A DNA stretch of 64,000 bases, taken from Paraburkholderia sp. ZP32-5. GTDB lineage: Bacteria > Pseudomonadota > Gammaproteobacteria > Burkholderiales > Burkholderiaceae. The DNA lies in assembly GCF_021390495.1 (NCBI RefSeq), contig NZ_JAJEJP010000001.1, forward strand, positions 1,674,001 through 1,738,000, written 5' to 3'. A program made the position numbers and the translations under genes. Shown here piece after piece: positions 62,334 to 64,000 of this stretch. Positions within the stretch are counted from its first letter, which is position 1. Every line of letters starts with the position of its first letter. The notes below the pieces were generated by a model. That model was given only the letters and a program-made list of their open reading frames with translations. It was not told where the DNA came from and ran no database searches.

Positions 62334-63833
62334 ATGGAGCGCGCGATACGTGCTTCTGAACCCGGAAGCCTGCTTGCCATGTCCGCGATGTCAGTCGTGG
62401 CGCCCGGCGGATGCCGGCACACGATAGCGGTTCGGGATCGCAAGGCGGCCCCGGTCGCGGCCCGTGTATTGGGGGCTGCGTTGCTCGGCTGCTGCGCGGT
62501 GTTGTTCAGCGCGTCGAGCTTCGCGCAGGCACCCGCGGCGAATGCCGCCGCCGCGCCCGCGCCGATGTCGGCCGCGGATCTGGACCGGCTGGTCGGGCCG
62601 ATTGCGCTCTATCCGGACGACCTGATCGCGATCATCTTGCCAGGTGCCACTTATCCGATCGAAATCGTCCAGGCCGATCGCTTTCTCGATCAGAGAAAGA
62701 CTAACAAGTCGCTGAAGCTCAACGACGCCTGGCACGATCCGGTAAAAGCGCTGCTGAACTACCCCGACGTCGTCAAGAAGATGAGCACCGATCTCGACTG
62801 GACCACGAGTCTCGGCGAGGCCGTCGTCGCCGATCAGGGCGCGGTGCTCGAAGCGATCCAGCGCTTCCGTCGGCAAACGCAATCGGCGGGCCATCTGAAA
62901 TCCGACGACAAGCAGGTCGTGGTCGTCGAGAAAGAAGTGATCAAGATCCAGCCGGCCGATCCGCAGGTGATCTACGTGCCGCAGTACAACCCGCAGACGG
63001 TGGTCGTCGCCAGTGCGCCGGTGAGCTACGGCTATTATCCGGCGCCTTATCCGGCTTACTACTATCCGTACCCGCCCGGCGCCGCGCTCGCGACGGGGCT
63101 GATCTGGGGCGCGGCGATTACCGCCGCGTGGAACGGCGGCCATTACGAAACGCACTACGGCGGCGGTGGCAATAACAACATCAATATCAACCGCGAAACG
63201 AACATCGATCGCGGCGACAGAACCGTCAACAGGGGCGACAGGAACGTCGAGCGCGGCAATATCAATACGGGCGACGTCAACCGCGGCGGCGGTCGCGGCC
63301 AGGGCGGCGGGACGTCCGCATGGACCCCGGACAAGAAGCCGGGCCAGGTTAGCGGTGTCGCGGATCGCTCGGCGCGCACGCAGCGGGTTGGTGATCCGCC
63401 CGCGCGCGGCAGCGGCAATTTGGGTGGCGGTAACGCGGGAGCCGGTGCCGGGAATGCCGGCGGTGGGCTTGCCAATCGCGGTGCGGGTGGAGCGGGTGGT
63501 GCAGGCGGTGCGGGTGGCGCAGGTGGCGCGGGCGCGGCCGGCGGACGGCCGCAGACGAACCCGCGCAATCCATCGGCCAGCACGCGCGAGCAGGGGCCGC
63601 GTGCATCGCAAACACCCGGCGGCGGCAATGCATTCAGCGGCTATGGTTCCGCACGCGACACCCAGGCGAACAGCGCGCGAGGCGCGGCGAGCCGTCAGTC
63701 GTTCTCCGAATCGCATGGCGGTGGCGCGCGCGCCGGCGGGCAGGCCGGTGGCGGATTTGGCGGTGGTGCCGGTCGTGGCGGCGGTGGCGGCGGCTTTTCG
63801 CGCGGCGGCGGCCGTGGCGGCGGACGGCGATAG
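62334..63833 (+). CDS. DUF3300 exported protein with Gly-rich tail
   Basis: A 499-aa exported protein. A long N-terminus leads to a hydrophobic signal (VLGAALLGCCAVLFSASSFAQA), about residues 44-65. The DUF3300 domain follows: LDRLVGPIALYPDDLIAIILPG, DLDWTTSLGEAVVADQGAVL and DPQVIYVPQYNPQTVVV. A Tyr/Pro-rich bridge (YPAPYPAYYYPYPPG) and Asn/Arg repeats precede a Gly/Ala/Ser tail with GGAGG runs (residues about 320-499). Later ATGs (62379, 62388) would shorten the N-region and cannot be excluded. DUF3300 is an envelope family of unknown function. Box 6 lies upstream. Confidence 0.82.
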   Translation: MERAIRASEPGSLLAMSAMSVVAPGGCRHTIAVRDRKAAPVAARVLGAALLGCCAVLFSASSFAQAPAANAAAAPAPMSAADLDRLVGPIALYPDDLIAIILPGATYPIEIVQADRFLDQRKTNKSLKLNDAWHDPVKALLNYPDVVKKMSTDLDWTTSLGEAVVADQGAVLEAIQRFRRQTQSAGHLKSDDKQVVVVEKEVIKIQPADPQVIYVPQYNPQTVVVASAPVSYGYYPAPYPAYYYPYPPGAALATGLIWGAAITAAWNGGHYETHYGGGGNNNININRETNIDRGDRTVNRGDRNVERGNINTGDVNRGGGRGQGGGTSAWTPDKKPGQVSGVADRSARTQRVGDPPARGSGNLGGGNAGAGAGNAGGGLANRGAGGAGGAGGAGGAGGAGAAGGRPQTNPRNPSASTREQGPRASQTPGGGNAFSGYGSARDTQANSARGAASRQSFSESHGGGARAGGQAGGGFGGGAGRGGGGGGFSRGGGRGGGRR

Positions 63834-63842
63834 GGGGCGGCG

Positions 63843-64000
63843 ATGACGGAGCACAGCATCATCGACAGCTTGATGGGCAGCTTGGTGGGCGGCGTGACTG
63901 GCACAGTTGCCGGCGTGCGCGTTCGCATGGGCTCACGGCCAGGTCGCGTCGAATCGTGCGGATTGTTGGGGCTGCGCGGGCTGTACGCACGGCTCGCCAC
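63843..64000 (+). CDS. Partial gene at the right edge, possibly exported
   Basis: An open frame from ATG 63843 to the end of the window, with GGGGG five bases upstream and nine bases after the DUF3300 stop. It reads MTEHSIIDSLMGSLVGGVTG and continues with basic and hydrophobic residues. In many genomes a DUF2950 gene follows DUF3300, but this N-terminus does not identify the family. The rest is outside the window. Confidence 0.4.
   Translation, partial: MTEHSIIDSLMGSLVGGVTGTVAGVRVRMGSRPGRVESCGLLGLRGLYARLA

Overview
The window is GC-rich chromosomal DNA (lower GC only in intergenic stretches) from a Burkholderia sensu lato bacterium, most likely Paraburkholderia. This rests on gene content (DUF2968, DUF3613, the SYLF lipoprotein, an Hfq2-type long Hfq, a FabG4-type long reductase) and on codon use. 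No rRNA, tRNA, CRISPR, insertion sequence or prophage was seen.

Layout. (1) 0-2.6 kb, minus strand: a repeat-rich lipoprotein upstream of a TpsB (ShlB/FhaC) outer-membrane transporter that runs off the left edge. (2) 3.2-17.7 kb, plus strand: a complete tad/flp type IVb pilus locus (flp, tadV, tadE, cpaB, cpaC, tadZ, tadA, tadB, tadC, tadD, a DUF3613 gene, tadG), followed by a sigma-54 activator and a DUF2968 gene. Many joints overlap or are a few bases apart. Two hairpins sit between flp and tadV, so the abundant pilin can be uncoupled from the rest. (3) 18-24 kb: small hypothetical genes, an Hfq2-like RNA chaperone, an ECF sigma/anti-sigma pair behind a 45-codon exported peptide, and an orphan vanillyl-alcohol-oxidase-type flavoprotein. 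(4) 23.9-36 kb, minus strand: a fatty-acid degradation cluster (DUF1571 protein, FadD, thiolase, MaoC hydratase, FabG4-like reductase, FadE) with a PsrA-like TetR regulator, then an MFS carboxylate-type transporter with a clear terminator.

(5) 36.3-62.3 kb: a stress/low-oxygen-like region. It has PPK2, a SYLF lipoprotein, a FixL/FixJ-like two-component pair with an extra stand-alone receiver, a secreted small protein, a seven-gap operon-like run of RND efflux pump plus pqiABC, then a DUF3141 protein with a PhaC-like cysteine box, Pta, AckA, FabI and an RRM protein. This set resembles the low-oxygen-activated (lxa) locus known from Burkholderia cenocepacia. (6) 60.8-64 kb: secreted and envelope proteins (Gly-zipper, DUF3300) and a partial gene at the right edge.

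Main discovery candidate: an 18-bp palindrome, ATNNGACCWWRGTCNNAT, occurs six times between 38.7 and 62.2 kb. Every copy lies in an intergenic gap, ahead of ppk2, the SYLF lipoprotein, the stand-alone receiver, the 130-aa secreted protein, the DUF3141-pta-ackA group and the DUF3300 gene. The FixJ-like LuxR-type regulator at 42.0 kb is the natural candidate to bind it, which would make 37.7-63.8 kb one regulon with its own sensor. The sites are read directly from the sequence; the regulator assignment is inference.
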